Below, one piece after another: positions 42,977-55,781 of a stretch of 64,000 bases of DNA. The stretch is from Rhizobium sullae (GTDB lineage: Bacteria > Pseudomonadota > Alphaproteobacteria > Rhizobiales > Rhizobiaceae). Within the stretch, counting starts at the first letter, position 1. Each line of letters starts with the position of its first letter. Under the pieces are notes generated by a model. That model had not been told where the DNA came from and did no database searches. It worked only from the letters and a program-made list of their open reading frames with translations. Position numbers and translations under genes: made by a program. The DNA is taken from positions 930,001 through 994,000 of the forward strand of contig NZ_CP104144.1 of assembly GCF_025200715.1 (NCBI RefSeq), written 5' to 3'.

Positions 42977-43809
42977 AAGTCGACGTAAGACACGCTTCGC
43001 ACCCCGAGGCCGTTCGCGGCTACGACACCGACACGCTCCGCCACCACTTCCTTGTCGAGAGCGTCTTTGAAGGCGGCGAAATCAGGCTTACCTATTCGCA
43101 TTACGACCGCATGGTGATCGGCGGCGCAATGCCGCTCGGCTCGGCGCTGGAATTGACGGCGCCAAAGGCAATCGGCCAGGACACCTTTCTTGCGGAACGC
43201 GAACTCGCCGCGTTGAATATCGGCGGAGCCGGTCGCATGGTGGTCGGCGGCAAGGCCTATGATCTTGCTAAATACGATTGCCTCTATGTCGGCAAGGGTA
43301 CGATCGATATCTTCTTCGAGAGCGACGACGTCAATAATCCGGCGAAGTTCTACTTCGTTTCGACGCCGGCACATCAATCGCATCCAACGGTGCTTCTGAC
43401 GCGCGAACAGGCGCGGCATCTGACGTTAGGCGAGGCAACGACTGCCAACAAGCGATCGATCTACCAGTTCATCCATCCCGAGGTCTGCCAGTCCTGCCAG
43501 CTCACCATGGGCCTCACCATTCTGGAACCGGGCAGCATCTGGAATACCATGCCGAGCCACATCCATGACCGGCGCATGGAAGCCTACCTCTACTTCGACC
43601 TCGATGCCGACCAGCGCGTCTTCCACTTCATGGGCGAGCCGCAGGAAACCCGGCACATGCTGCTCGCAAACGAGCAGGCGATCATCTCGCCGCCCTGGTC
43701 GATCCATTCAGGGGCAGGCACCAAGAACTACAGCTTCATCTGGGCAATGGCCGGAGACAACAAGAGCTTCACCGACATGGACCACATCGCGATCGCGGAT
43801 CTGAGGTAA
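42973..43809 (+). CDS. kduI: 5-dehydro-4-deoxy-D-glucuronate isomerase
   Basis: Cupin-fold isomerase of 278 residues that converts 5-keto-4-deoxyuronate (from pectin or other uronate polymers) to 2,5-diketo-3-deoxygluconate. The zinc ligands of KduI are visible in WNTMPSHIHDRRMEAYLYFD (two His and one Glu near residues 195-204) with a later His in PPWSIHSGAGTKNYSFIW. The N-terminal MKVDVRHASHPEAVRGYDTD and VGGKAYDLAKYDCLYVGKG are typical. Length equals that of characterised KduI proteins. It overlaps the regulator gene and is followed by kduD after five bases. Confidence 0.96.
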   Translation: MKVDVRHASHPEAVRGYDTDTLRHHFLVESVFEGGEIRLTYSHYDRMVIGGAMPLGSALELTAPKAIGQDTFLAERELAALNIGGAGRMVVGGKAYDLAKYDCLYVGKGTIDIFFESDDVNNPAKFYFVSTPAHQSHPTVLLTREQARHLTLGEATTANKRSIYQFIHPEVCQSCQLTMGLTILEPGSIWNTMPSHIHDRRMEAYLYFDLDADQRVFHFMGEPQETRHMLLANEQAIISPPWSIHSGAGTKNYSFIWAMAGDNKSFTDMDHIAIADLR

Positions 43810-43814
43810 GTCCA

Positions 43815-44570
43815 ATGGCAAACCCTTTCGATCTTTCCGGCCGCGTTGCCATCGTCACCGGCGCCAATACCGGGATCGGCCAAGGCATTGCCGTGGCGCT
43901 CGCGGAAGCGGGCGCCTCGATTGCTGCCGTCGGCCGTTCGTCCATGGATGAAACCGGGTCGATGGTCACGAAGGCCGGCGCGCGCTTTCAGGTCATCAAT
44001 GCCGATCTCGGCACGATCGAGCCGGTAAAGCGCATCGTCTCTGAAACGCTCTCGACCTTCGGTGCCCTCGACATCCTCGTCAACAATGCCGGCATCATTC
44101 GTCGTGCGGATGCGATCGACTTCACCGAGGAGGACTGGGACGCTGTCATCGACGTCAACCTGAAGACCGCCTTCTTCCTGTCTCAGGCGGCTGGTCGCCA
44201 CATGATCGAGAAGGGCAGGGGCAAGATCATCAACGTCGCCTCGCTGCTCTCCTTCCAGGGCGGCATCCGTATCCCGTCCTATACGGCCTCAAAAAGCGGC
44301 CTTGCGGGCATCACAAGGCTGCTTGCCTGCGAATGGGCGGGCAAAGGCGTCAACGTCAACGCGATCGCGCCTGGCTACTTCGTCACCAACAACACGACGG
44401 CGCTGCGGGAAGATCCGGATCGCAATGCCGCCATCCTGGCGCGTATTCCTGCGGCGCGCTGGGGAGCACCTGCCGAGCTTGGGGGTGCTGCCGTGTTTCT
44501 GGCGTCGTCGGCATCCGACTACGTCCACGGCACGATCCTGCCCGTCGATGGCGGGTGGCTGGCGCGCTGA
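43815..44570 (+). CDS. kduD: 2-dehydro-3-deoxy-D-gluconate 5-dehydrogenase
   Basis: Classical SDR of 251 residues that reduces 2,5-diketo-3-deoxygluconate to 2-keto-3-deoxygluconate, the step after KduI. It shows AIVTGANTGIGQGIAVALAE, LDILVNNAGIIRRADAIDF, INVASLLSFQGGIRIPSYTA and the catalytic YTASKSG, ending in GTILPVDGGWLAR. Full length. The product would enter the Entner-Doudoroff pathway through KDG kinase, which is not in the window. Last gene of the GntR-kduI-kduD operon; convergent with the ATPase gene 55 bases later. Confidence 0.95.
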   Translation: MANPFDLSGRVAIVTGANTGIGQGIAVALAEAGASIAAVGRSSMDETGSMVTKAGARFQVINADLGTIEPVKRIVSETLSTFGALDILVNNAGIIRRADAIDFTEEDWDAVIDVNLKTAFFLSQAAGRHMIEKGRGKIINVASLLSFQGGIRIPSYTASKSGLAGITRLLACEWAGKGVNVNAIAPGYFVTNNTTALREDPDRNAAILARIPAARWGAPAELGGAAVFLASSASDYVHGTILPVDGGWLAR

Positions 44571-44625
44571 ACGATTCGCACCCTCCAGATGCAGGCCCTT
44601 GGTCAAGCGAAGCTTCGGCGATTCC

Positions 44626-46310
<1,685 letters not shown>

Positions 46311-46314
<4 letters not shown>

Positions 46315-47255
46315 GCGAATACGATCCTCGGGAAGTAGAAGGAAACCACCCAGTTCGGCTGATCGACGATTTCGCTGATGCGAAGATCCCCGCAGACCGA
46401 GCAGAGCAGGTAGGCATCGATGGCGTTCATCCCATGTTCGGCGCTGAGCAGGTCGATCATGCGCATGACGCTTTCGCGTGCGCCCGTCATCAGGTCAGGA
46501 CCGATGCCGGTCGTGACTTCATAGCCTGCCCCATCGAGATGCCGGGTAACCGGCTCGGTTGTCGTAAAGCGCGGCGTCTGGAGCCTCGCGTCCTTGACGA
46601 GTTCGATCGTCGCCTCGACGTTCATCTGGCTTTCGATCGCCGTGCCGCAGACTTCGCCGTCGCCCTGCGCGGCATGGGTGTCGCCGATCGAAAAGAGTGC
46701 GCCTTCGACCTCGACCGGAAGGTAGAGCGTCACGCCGGCCGTCAGATCGCGAATATCCATGTTGCCGCCGACTCGGCGAGGCGGCACCACCGAATGCGTG
46801 CCGGCCTCGGCCGGAGCAAGGCCGATCGTGCCGGCGAACGGCTTCAGCGGTACACGGCCGCCGGGGCCATAAAGTGCCGGCACCATGCTGTTGGCGTCAT
46901 AGGACCAAACATGCAACGCCGGGTCCTTGAACTGATCGGCAAGCAGACCAAAACCCGGAATATTGGCGGTCCAGCCGACGCCCGACGGGACGAATTTGCG
47001 GAGCGTCACCTTCAGCGCATCGCCGGGCTTGGCGCTTTCGACGTAAACCGGACCGGAAACCGGGTTGATCTTGCCGAAATCGAGATTATTCAGGGTCTCG
47101 AGCGTCGCATCGTGGCCAAGCTGGCCCCCGGAGGAATCCAGGCATTCGAAGTGGATCGTCTCGCCGGGCTTGGCGATCACGGCCGGTGCGAAGTTCTTGT
47201 TCCAGCCGAAATTGTGCTGGGCGCGGTGAATGGTGTGAGTGCAGGCGATGCACAT
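46311..47255 (-). CDS. fmdA: Acetamidase/formamidase family protein
   Basis: Cytosolic amidase of 314 residues that hydrolyses short-chain amides such as formamide or acetamide to acid and ammonia. Family motifs are HRAQHNFGWNKNFAPAVIAK, PGETIHFECLDSSGGQLG, INPVSGPVYVESAKPGDALK, NMDIRDLTAGVTLYLPVEVE and GALFSIGDTHAAQGDGEVCG. The last contains the conserved DxHAxQGDGE metal site. ATG 47255 has GAGGGAG. It sits between the binding-protein gene (66-base gap) and the ATPase gene (GTGA overlap) of one operon, so the importer likely supplies amides or compounds that yield them. Confidence 0.93.
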
Positions 47256-47321
47256 GGGGTGTCTCCCTCGCTTTATGGTCGCCTTCCCGTGGGCCGGGAA
47301 GGCGTTCGATCCGTTCAGGGT

Positions 47322-48941
47322 CTACTGATTGACGTAGATCGCGTCGTAGTTGATGACGCGCGTCGGATCGATGTAGATGTTGTCGCCGCCGCCCATGCGC
47401 AGCGACTTTGCAACGACGCGGCGCTCGTTGATCACCGGGACCCACGGCGCATCAGCCATGATGTCGGTGAAGATCTTGCCCCAGGCAGCGGTGCGCTCTG
47501 CGACCTTTGCCGGGTCGGACATGGAGTCGGCCGCAACCGCCCGCTTGTCGAGGTCGGCGTTGCAATACCAGGACCAGTTCCAGCCGCCCGGAACCGCGCC
47601 GGCGCAGCCGAGGATCGGGCCGTAGAAGTTCGACGGATCCGGGAAGTCGGCGATCCAGGCCATGCCGCCCGACCAGATCATCGGCGCTTCGCCTTCCGTG
47701 CCGCCGGCCGAAATGACGTTGGCCTGGGCAAGCGCGCGGATTTCGGCCTTAATGCCGACGGCTGCCAGATCCTGTTGCAGCGCCTGCGCGATGCGTGGCT
47801 GCGGGTCTGTGTTGGTCGAGTAGAGCGTGGTTTCAAAGCCGTCCGGGAAGCCTGCTTCGGACAGCAGCGCCTTTGCCTTCTCAACATCGTAGGAGTAACC
47901 GGCAAACGACTTGTCATAGCCGGGCATCAGCGGCGGCAGCGGCTGGGTGGCGGGTGTGGCGCGGCCGTTGAGGATGCGCGTGATACGCTCCTTGTTGATC
48001 GCCAAGTTGACGGCCTGGCGAACCTTGACGTTGTCGAGGGGTTTCACTTTGGTGTTCAGCGTCACATAGCCGGTATGCAGCTGTTCGCCGTCGACGATCA
48101 TCTGCGGGCCCTCGGCCGAATTCTTGATTTCAAGGAACTTTGCCGGCGGAATGCCGTCGCCGGCGATATCGACCTCGCCCTTCTGAAGGCGAAGCAGAGC
48201 CACCAGCGGCTCCTGGCCGACTTCGACGGTGAAGCTGTCGATATGCGGCGTGTCCTTGACGTAATAATCCTTGTTGCGCTCGAAGATGAGCTTCTGACCG
48301 ATCGTCCAATCCTTCAGGACGAAGGTGCCGGAGCCGACCGGCTTCTTGCCGAAATCACCGGCTGCTGCCTCGACCGCCTCCTTCGGCACGACCGAGGCGA
48401 AGTTGATTGCGAGAACATGCAGGAATGTGGCGTCGGGGCGGGAGAGATTGAAGACGACCGTGCCGTCGTCGGGTGCCTCGATGCCGGAAAGTGTGGCCGC
48501 CTTGCCGCCCGTCACATCTTCAAAGCCCTTGATGGCGCCAAAGAAGCCGGCGCCGGGCCCCTGCGTCTTCGGATCGACGGCCCGTTCGATGGAATATTTG
48601 ACGTCGGAGGCGACGACTTCGCGGCCGTTCGAGAATTTCACGCCCTTGCGGAGCTTGAAGGTATAGGTGAGGCCATCCGGCGAAACGGCATTGCTTTCGG
48701 CGAGCGAGGGCACCAGGTTCGGCGTGCCGGGCTCATAATCCATCAGCCGGGAATAAAGGCTCTTGATCATCGACCAGTTGACCCAGTCGTAGCCGATCGC
48801 CGGGTCAAGCGTGGTGATGTCGTTCTTATAGGTGACGATGATATCGCCGCCCTGCTTGGGCGTTTCCTGCGCCATGACCGAGAGCGGAGCGAGCGCCATC
48901 ATCGTTGCCGCGGTTGTGTGTTGAAGCCAGTGTTTGAACAT
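47322..48941 (-). CDS. Periplasmic substrate-binding protein, family 5
   Basis: Secreted binding protein of 539 residues (SBP_bac_5). The signal peptide is HWLQHTTAATMMALAPLSVM with cleavage after MAQ or VMA before QETPKQGG. Typical motifs: TTLDPAIGYDWVNWSMIKSL, SPDGLTYTFKLRKGVKFSNG and LDNVKVRQAVNLAINKERIT. ATG 48941 has AAGGGGA; the longer frame to 49148 is discarded. Peptide-binding family members also take up other small solutes; together with fmdA and amiC an amide-containing ligand is suspected but not shown. Confidence 0.92.
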   Translation of the reverse strand: MFKHWLQHTTAATMMALAPLSVMAQETPKQGGDIIVTYKNDITTLDPAIGYDWVNWSMIKSLYSRLMDYEPGTPNLVPSLAESNAVSPDGLTYTFKLRKGVKFSNGREVVASDVKYSIERAVDPKTQGPGAGFFGAIKGFEDVTGGKAATLSGIEAPDDGTVVFNLSRPDATFLHVLAINFASVVPKEAVEAAAGDFGKKPVGSGTFVLKDWTIGQKLIFERNKDYYVKDTPHIDSFTVEVGQEPLVALLRLQKGEVDIAGDGIPPAKFLEIKNSAEGPQMIVDGEQLHTGYVTLNTKVKPLDNVKVRQAVNLAINKERITRILNGRATPATQPLPPLMPGYDKSFAGYSYDVEKAKALLSEAGFPDGFETTLYSTNTDPQPRIAQALQQDLAAVGIKAEIRALAQANVISAGGTEGEAPMIWSGGMAWIADFPDPSNFYGPILGCAGAVPGGWNWSWYCNADLDKRAVAADSMSDPAKVAERTAAWGKIFTDIMADAPWVPVINERRVVAKSLRMGGGDNIYIDPTRVINYDAIYVNQ

Positions 48942-48966
48942 CGTGGTTCCCCTTCTTTGGTTGCTG

Positions 48967-49887
48967 TCAACGTGTGCGGATGCGCGGATCGATGACCGGC
49001 GCGATGAGGTCGGCAAACAAATTGCCGATGACGATGGCGAGCGCCGAAACCAGCGTGACGCCCATGATGATCGGGATATCCACCTGCTGGATCGCCTGCC
49101 ATGCGAGCTGGCCGATGCCCGGCCAGCCGTAGACGGCTTCGACGACAACCACGCCGCCCATGAACTGGCCGATGTCGATGCCGATCATGGCGATGATTGG
49201 CAGGACGGCGTTGGGAAGTGCATGGCGGAAGATGATGCGGCGGGACGAGAGCCCCTTGGCACGTGCGGTGCGGACATAATCCTGGTTGAGCACATCGATC
49301 ATGGCCGAGCGCACCATGCGTGCATACCAGCCGGCGCCGAGAATACCGAGGGTGGAGGCTGGCAGTACCACATGGGCGAGCGTGCCGTAGCCGCTCATCG
49401 GAAACCAGCCAAGCATCACGGCAAAAACGTAGAGCAGGAGAAGTGCCACGACGAATTGCGGCGCTGAGGCACCGACGAAGGAGGCCATCATCACCAGCCG
49501 GTCGACGAAGCCGCCGCGGCGCACGGCTGCGATCGTGCCGAGAATCAGACCGAGCGTCACTTCGACCAGGATACCTGCGAGCATCAAGGTTAGCGTAGCG
49601 GGCAGGCGTGCGGCAATCAGCGTTAAGACCTCGGTCTTCTGCGCATAGGAGCGGCCGAGATTGCCGGAAAGCAGATTGACGAGATAGGTCCAGAACTGCA
49701 CGAGCAGCGGCTGGTCGAGGCCGAGCTGGGCGCGGATATTGGCAACCGTCTGTGCCGTGGCACTTCGGCCAGCGATCATGCGGGCCGGATCGGCCGGCAA
49801 TGCATAGAGCAGCAAGAAAGTGATGGCGGCAACGCCGAGGAGGATCAAAGCGGCCTGCATGAGACGGCGGAGAACGAGAAAAGCCAT
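48967..49887 (-). CDS. Peptide-type ABC transporter permease (DppB-like)
   Basis: Permease of 306 residues with about six helices. The N-terminus LVLRRLMQAALILLGVAAIT and the LPADPARMIAGRSA motif (periplasmic P-x-DP) are typical of DppB. The coupling loop is YVRTARAKGLSSRRIIFRHA followed by LPNAVLPI. Its start overlaps the stop of the second permease gene by one base (TGATG), and the binding-protein gene starts 26 bases after its end. Confidence 0.93.
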   Translation of the reverse strand: MAFLVLRRLMQAALILLGVAAITFLLLYALPADPARMIAGRSATAQTVANIRAQLGLDQPLLVQFWTYLVNLLSGNLGRSYAQKTEVLTLIAARLPATLTLMLAGILVEVTLGLILGTIAAVRRGGFVDRLVMMASFVGASAPQFVVALLLLYVFAVMLGWFPMSGYGTLAHVVLPASTLGILGAGWYARMVRSAMIDVLNQDYVRTARAKGLSSRRIIFRHALPNAVLPIIAMIGIDIGQFMGGVVVVEAVYGWPGIGQLAWQAIQQVDIPIIMGVTLVSALAIVIGNLFADLIAPVIDPRIRTR

Positions 49888-50735
49888 CAGCCTCTCCCCC
49901 GCTGCGTCGGATCGAGGATATCGCGGAGCGCATCACCGACGAGATTGAAGGAAAGGGCCGTCAAGAGAATGATCGCGCCGGGAAAGAAGACGAGCCAGGG
50001 AGCCGCCTGGAAATAGCTCTGGCTTTCGAAGATGATATTGCCCCAGGAGGGCTGCGGCGGCTGAACGCCGATGCCGAGAAAGGAAAGTGTGGCTTCGAGA
50101 AGCACGGTCGTGGCGATTCCGAGCGTTCCCCAGACGATGGCCGTCGGGATCAGGTGCGGCAGGATATGCATGAAGAGAACGCGTAGATGCCCGGCACCGA
50201 GCGAGCGTTCGGCCATGATGAAGTCGCGCTCGGCAAGGCTACGGGTTTCCGTGTAGACGATGCGCGCCACCTGCACCCAGTTGACGAGCGCGATCACCAT
50301 CGCAACGATCCAGAGGCTTGGCCTCAGGAGAGCCGCGAGCATGATGGCGAGAAGCAGCGCCGGAAAGGCCGTCATCAGATCGGTGAAGCGCATCAGCACG
50401 TTACTGGCGAAGCCTCGAAGATAGCCGGCGACAATGCCGACGAAGAGACCGATTGCCACTGCGATCCCGTTTGCCACCAGACCGATGACCAGAGAGGTGC
50501 GGGCGCCGAAGAGCAGGCGCGAGAAAAGATCGCGGCCGAGCGTGTCCGTTCCGAGCAGGAATTGGCCCCCCGGTGGCAGCGGCGCTCCATCGAGCGACAG
50601 GCCGTCGAACATTTGGTCGCCGGGGTTAAAAGGAGCAAACCAGGGCGCACCGAGGGCAAGGACGATGACAAAAGCAACGACGACGAGGCCGAAGAGTGCC
50701 GATGGCTGACGCATGATGGCTTTGAGAACACGCAT
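49887..50735 (-). CDS. Peptide-type ABC transporter permease (DppC-like)
   Basis: Permease of 282 residues; N-terminal OppC_N segment KAIMRQPSALFGLVVVAFVI, LGTDTLGRDLFSRLLFGART and six predicted helices, with coupling loop RDFIMAERSLGAGHLRVLFM and HILPHLIPT. ATG 50735 overlaps the amiR stop by one base (TGATG), so translation of the importer is coupled to the regulator. Together with the DppB-like protein it forms the channel. Confidence 0.92.
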   Translation of the reverse strand: MRVLKAIMRQPSALFGLVVVAFVIVLALGAPWFAPFNPGDQMFDGLSLDGAPLPPGGQFLLGTDTLGRDLFSRLLFGARTSLVIGLVANGIAVAIGLFVGIVAGYLRGFASNVLMRFTDLMTAFPALLLAIMLAALLRPSLWIVAMVIALVNWVQVARIVYTETRSLAERDFIMAERSLGAGHLRVLFMHILPHLIPTAIVWGTLGIATTVLLEATLSFLGIGVQPPQPSWGNIIFESQSYFQAAPWLVFFPGAIILLTALSFNLVGDALRDILDPTQRGRG

Positions 50736-51313
50736 CACCCGGCCTCCGGCAAGGGCTCGGCACCACCGAGAATGAAGGCGGCGATCTGCTCCATCGGCAG
50801 GCGGCGGCGCATCGCACAATCGCGAAGGATCGCGTAGGCGCGTTCTTCGTCAATGGCGCGAACGCTCATCAGCTTTTCGACGGCGGCATGAACGAGCGGG
50901 CGCAGCCGCACGCGTTCTTCCAGATATCGCAGCTGCGCGGCAGCTTGCTTGCGCTCCTCGTGGATCGAGACCGCCATGACCAGAGCGGGATAGACGGCGG
51001 AGGTGGCAATCGGCTTGGCGATGATCGCGCCCGCACCCTGTTGCAGTGCCCAGGCGATGCGACCCGGCGCTTCAGAACCGAGCAGCGCGACCACGGGGCA
51101 GGGCACCGCTCCGTTCCACGGCAAGAGATCGTCCCAGCCCTGATCCGCATCGACGATCACCAGATCTGGCAATTCGGCGGCCGAAAGCGGCGCCCATTGC
51201 TGTGTCGAGCGAATACCGAGCAGGCGCAGTTGGCGCATCAACCTTTCGGTGTTGCCATCCTCGCGGTGGATGACCGCAACATGCCAGCCTGTGAAATTCG
51301 GCGTGTCTCTCAT
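50735..51313 (-). CDS. amiR: ANTAR-domain RNA-binding antiterminator, AmiR-like
   Basis: Regulator of 192 residues. The N-terminal ~120 residues form a receiver-like fold (WHVAVIHREDGNTERLMRQL, PDLVIVDADQGWDDLL, PVVALLGSEAPGRIAWALQQ) that lacks the full set of acidic residues of a true phospho-receiver, as in AmiR. A coiled-coil helix (EERKQAAAQLRYLEERVRLR) leads into the ANTAR domain (LVHAAVEKLMSVRAIDEERA, YAILRDCAMRRRLPMEQIAA). ANTAR proteins bind paired RNA hairpins and prevent transcription termination. The gene overlaps amiC by ATGA, as in the Pseudomonas amiC-amiR pair in which AmiC silences AmiR until amides bind. Its likely target is the leader upstream of amiC. Confidence 0.9.
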   Translation of the reverse strand: MRDTPNFTGWHVAVIHREDGNTERLMRQLRLLGIRSTQQWAPLSAAELPDLVIVDADQGWDDLLPWNGAVPCPVVALLGSEAPGRIAWALQQGAGAIIAKPIATSAVYPALVMAVSIHEERKQAAAQLRYLEERVRLRPLVHAAVEKLMSVRAIDEERAYAILRDCAMRRRLPMEQIAAFILGGAEPLPEAG

Positions 51314-52443
51314 GACACCACCCGCAGTCTCGGCGCTGCCTGCCTGCTACGTCCAGTAAGATAGGGGTCGGCGGCGAGCGGCGGACGGGAGGTGACGATA
51401 TCGAAGCCGTTTTCCGAATTGATGCGGCCGAGGTGAAACGGCAGCGCTGCATGGTTTGTCTCTGGATCGATCGAAAGGTTGCCAAAGACCGTCGGCCACG
51501 CATTGCCATAGAGCTCGCGGCGGACAGCTGCCGGCTCGTCGCCGCCTGCAGCGAGGATGGAATCGGTGCAGAGCCTGACGGCCGTATAGGCGCTGGCAAA
51601 GACGCCGGAAACGCGGCGCCCCGCGCCATGTTGCGCAGCAACGCGAGCCTTGAATGCGGCGTTTTCCCGCGTGCCGAGATTGTCGAAATAGGATGCGGCG
51701 CAAAGCTGGCCTATGGCGGCCCCCGCCGTGATGTCATCCAGCTCGCATTCCATCAGGTCGCAGCTGACGACCGGGCAGTTTTCGGCACTAAAGGTCGGAT
51801 CGCGGTCGCCGAGCTTCTTGATTGCCTCAAGGAATGCATAGCTCGAAGGGCCGATCAGATTGTTGAGGATGAAGCTCGGACGGCGCTGCTCGATATCGGC
51901 AACGATACGGTCGACCGCGGTTTCTTCGAGTGGCAGATAGCGTTCGCCGAGAATTTCGCCGCCGGTATTGGTGATAAGCTCGCGGGCAAGCCGGTTCATC
52001 TCCCAGCCCCAGACGTAGTTTGCGCCGACGAGATAGGGGCGGGCGCCGAAGCGCGGGATCAGGTGTTCGAAGAGCGGGATCAGGTGCTGGTTTGGGCAGC
52101 CGCCGAGATAGATGACGTTCTCGTTTGCCTCGAAACCCTCATAGGGGCACATGTACCAGAGAAGTCCGTCATGTTTTTCCACAAGCGGAATGACTTCCTT
52201 GCGCGCGGCGGACGTGATCGTCCCGACGATATGGCGGCATCCGGTGCGCAACAGGTGGCGGGCACCTGCGAGATAGGCGGCAAGATCCGCATGCGGATCA
52301 AAGAAGACCGGCTTGATCATCCGCTCGGCTGCTTCTGCAAACTCCTCCATCGCAAACTCTGCGCCGGCGCGCGCATCGCGGCCCATCGATCCGTAGGGTC
52401 CGGTCGTCGAAAAGAGAATGCCGACCTTCAGCGCTTCATTCAT
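51310..52443 (-). CDS. amiC: AmiC-like amide/urea-binding sensor protein
   Basis: Periplasmic-binding-fold protein of 377 residues from the AmiC/UrtA-like family. It has no signal peptide (MNEALKVGILFSTTGPYGSM), so it works in the cytosol as a ligand sensor, not as a transport component. Typical segments are LRTGCRHIVGTITSAARKEV, LLWYMCPYEGFEANENVIYL, YLVGANYVWGWEMNRLAREL and SFILNNLIGPSSYAFLEAIK. AmiC in Pseudomonas holds AmiR inactive and releases it when acetamide binds. ATG 52443 has GGGG eight bases upstream; a TTG four codons earlier is unlikely. It is the first gene of the operon and is preceded by a strong terminator hairpin at 52465-52506. Confidence 0.9.
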   Translation of the reverse strand: MNEALKVGILFSTTGPYGSMGRDARAGAEFAMEEFAEAAERMIKPVFFDPHADLAAYLAGARHLLRTGCRHIVGTITSAARKEVIPLVEKHDGLLWYMCPYEGFEANENVIYLGGCPNQHLIPLFEHLIPRFGARPYLVGANYVWGWEMNRLARELITNTGGEILGERYLPLEETAVDRIVADIEQRRPSFILNNLIGPSSYAFLEAIKKLGDRDPTFSAENCPVVSCDLMECELDDITAGAAIGQLCAASYFDNLGTRENAAFKARVAAQHGAGRRVSGVFASAYTAVRLCTDSILAAGGDEPAAVRRELYGNAWPTVFGNLSIDPETNHAALPFHLGRINSENGFDIVTSRPPLAADPYLTGRSRQAAPRLRVVS

Positions 52444-52464
52444 GCGGAACCCCAAAAACCAAAA

Positions 52465-52506
52465 GCCCCACGACGCGGTCCCATCGGCGATGGGGCGTCA
52501 TGGGGC
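52465..52506 (-). terminator. Intrinsic terminator (attenuator) in the amiC leader
   Basis: On the minus strand the RNA folds as GCCCCA (52506-52501), one U, GACGC (52499-52495), CCCATC (in RNA order GGGATG complement, 52494-52489), loop of three (52488-52486), then the matching arm 52485-52480, a three-base bulge (52479-52477), GCGTC (52476-52472) and TGGGGC (52470-52465). That gives about 17 paired bases. It is followed by UUUU, GG and UUUUU (52464-52454) and, almost at once, the GGGG ribosome-binding site of amiC. A terminator placed between promoter and first gene points to antitermination control. Confidence 0.75.
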
Positions 52507-52572
52507 GAAACTGCCCGGCGACTATCGAAGTCATGTGATCGCGGCCAGCAATTTGCCTAATCCGCAGGCTTG

Positions 52573-52601
52573 AATAAAATACGGGCAGTTCGGCTTGTCA
52601 A
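52573..52601 (-). promoter_or_regulatory. Candidate promoter of the amiC operon
   Basis: On the minus strand a perfect -35 TTGACA (52601-52596) is followed after 17 bases by TTTATT (52578-52573), matching the -10 consensus at four of six positions. Transcription would start near 52566, giving a leader of about 120 bases that contains the terminator at 52506-52465 and a small upstream hairpin (GACT / AGTC stem near 52518-52532). Confidence 0.5.
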
Positions 52602-52745
52602 GGGCGCCAGACATGCAGGCTCTGCTTTTGTTGGGAGGGGATCCCATTCCATCAGGACCACCTTGAAGTCATTGACATTGGGTCTTGAACCGGTCTGGAG
52701 AAGGCCGCCGATCAAGGCGAAGGCCGAGCAGCCATTCCCTTCGTC

Positions 52746-52774
52746 TTGACACCAGCAACACTCGACTCTAACCT
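52746..52774 (+). promoter_or_regulatory. Candidate promoter of the thiC operon
   Basis: TTGACA at 52746-52751 is followed after 17 bases by TAACCT at 52769-52774, a weak -10 element. A start near 52781 would put the 5' end of the RNA directly before the TPP aptamer, as expected for thiC leaders. Assigned by eye only. Confidence 0.4.
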
Positions 52775-52783
52775 TTCCTCATT

Positions 52784-54808
<2,025 letters not shown>

Positions 54809-54809
54809 G

Positions 54810-55781
54810 ATGCGCGTGCTTGTCAAAGGGGCCGGCGTCGCCGGCCTCACCGTTGCGCACGAGCTCTGCAGCCGCGGCGCCCACGTGACAGTCGTGGATC
54901 CGAATGAAGGTCTAGATCGCGCCGCATCCTGGCTCGCCGGCGGGATGCTGGCGCCCTGGTGCGAGCGGGAAAGTGCTGGCGAGGCAGTGCTACTGCGCGG
55001 CCTCGATGCCGCCGACCGATGGGATGTGATGGTGCCGGGAGAGGTGCGACGGAACGGTACGCTCGTGGTCGCGCCAGCCCGCGATCTTGGTGAACTGGAG
55101 CGCTTTTCCGGCCGCACGACAGGTTATAAATGGCTGGATAAAGAGGCTATTGCCGGGCTGGAACCGGCCCTTGCCGGTCGCTTCAGGCAAGGCCTGTTCT
55201 TCTCCCGTGAAGTCCATCTCGATCCGCGCCGGGCGCTCACGAGGCTGCGGGAGAGGCTTGCGACGCAGGGGGTTTCGTTCCTTCGTGACCCCGGCGAGCG
55301 CGACTTCGATGATTGCGTCGATTGTACGGGCGCGGCGCAGATCGGCAAGGCCGACGGCCTGCGCGGCGTTCGTGGCGAGATGCTCTATTTGAAGACCCAC
55401 GAGGTCGACCTCGCCCGCCCGGTTCGCCTGCTGCATCCCCGCATCCCCGTCTACGTCGTTCCGCGCGGCGACGGACTTTTCATGGTCGGCGCTACGATGA
55501 TCGAGAGTGACTTCGATGGGCCGGTTTCGGCGCGCTCGTTGATGGAACTGCTGAATGCCGCTTACGCGCTCCATCCGGCCTTTGCGGACGCAACCGTCGT
55601 TGAGACCGGAGCCGGAATCCGCCCTGCTTTTCCCGACAATTTTCCCCGCGCGTTCCGTCACGGAAACACGGTTTTCCTCAATGGTTTCTATCGCCACGGT
55701 TTTTTGCTGGCGCCGGCGATGGCGGCCGAGGCGGCCGACCTTGTCTTCAGCAGACCCGAACAGGAAGGAATGTACCCATGA
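54810..55781 (+). CDS. thiO: Glycine oxidase, thiazole synthesis
   Basis: FAD-dependent amine oxidase of 323 residues that turns glycine into the dehydroglycine needed for the thiazole ring. The dinucleotide-binding motif is VLVKGAGVAGLTVAHELCSR at the N-terminus, with ASWLAGGMLAPWCERESAGE, GLFFSREVHLDPRRALTRLR and a C-terminal ETGAGIRPAFPDNFPRAFRH with FLNGFYRHGFLLAPAMA. The gene starts one base after the thiC stop and overlaps thiS by ATGA. It is somewhat shorter than Bacillus ThiO (about 370 residues), as usual in alpha-proteobacteria. Confidence 0.92.
   Translation: MRVLVKGAGVAGLTVAHELCSRGAHVTVVDPNEGLDRAASWLAGGMLAPWCERESAGEAVLLRGLDAADRWDVMVPGEVRRNGTLVVAPARDLGELERFSGRTTGYKWLDKEAIAGLEPALAGRFRQGLFFSREVHLDPRRALTRLRERLATQGVSFLRDPGERDFDDCVDCTGAAQIGKADGLRGVRGEMLYLKTHEVDLARPVRLLHPRIPVYVVPRGDGLFMVGATMIESDFDGPVSARSLMELLNAAYALHPAFADATVVETGAGIRPAFPDNFPRAFRHGNTVFLNGFYRHGFLLAPAMAAEAADLVFSRPEQEGMYP

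Noticed and set aside
46434..48995. An 853-codon open frame on the plus strand
   Set aside because: It runs antisense to fmdA and to the binding-protein gene, both of which have clear domains, ribosome-binding sites and operon structure. Long antisense frames are expected in GC-rich DNA with strong third-position bias. No domain is recognisable in it.
52444..52566. Guanidine (ykkC-type) riboswitch in the amiC leader
   Set aside because: Considered because amide and urea-related transporters can have one, but the conserved ACGR-containing loops and overall architecture are not seen. A plain terminator with ANTAR control explains the hairpin better.
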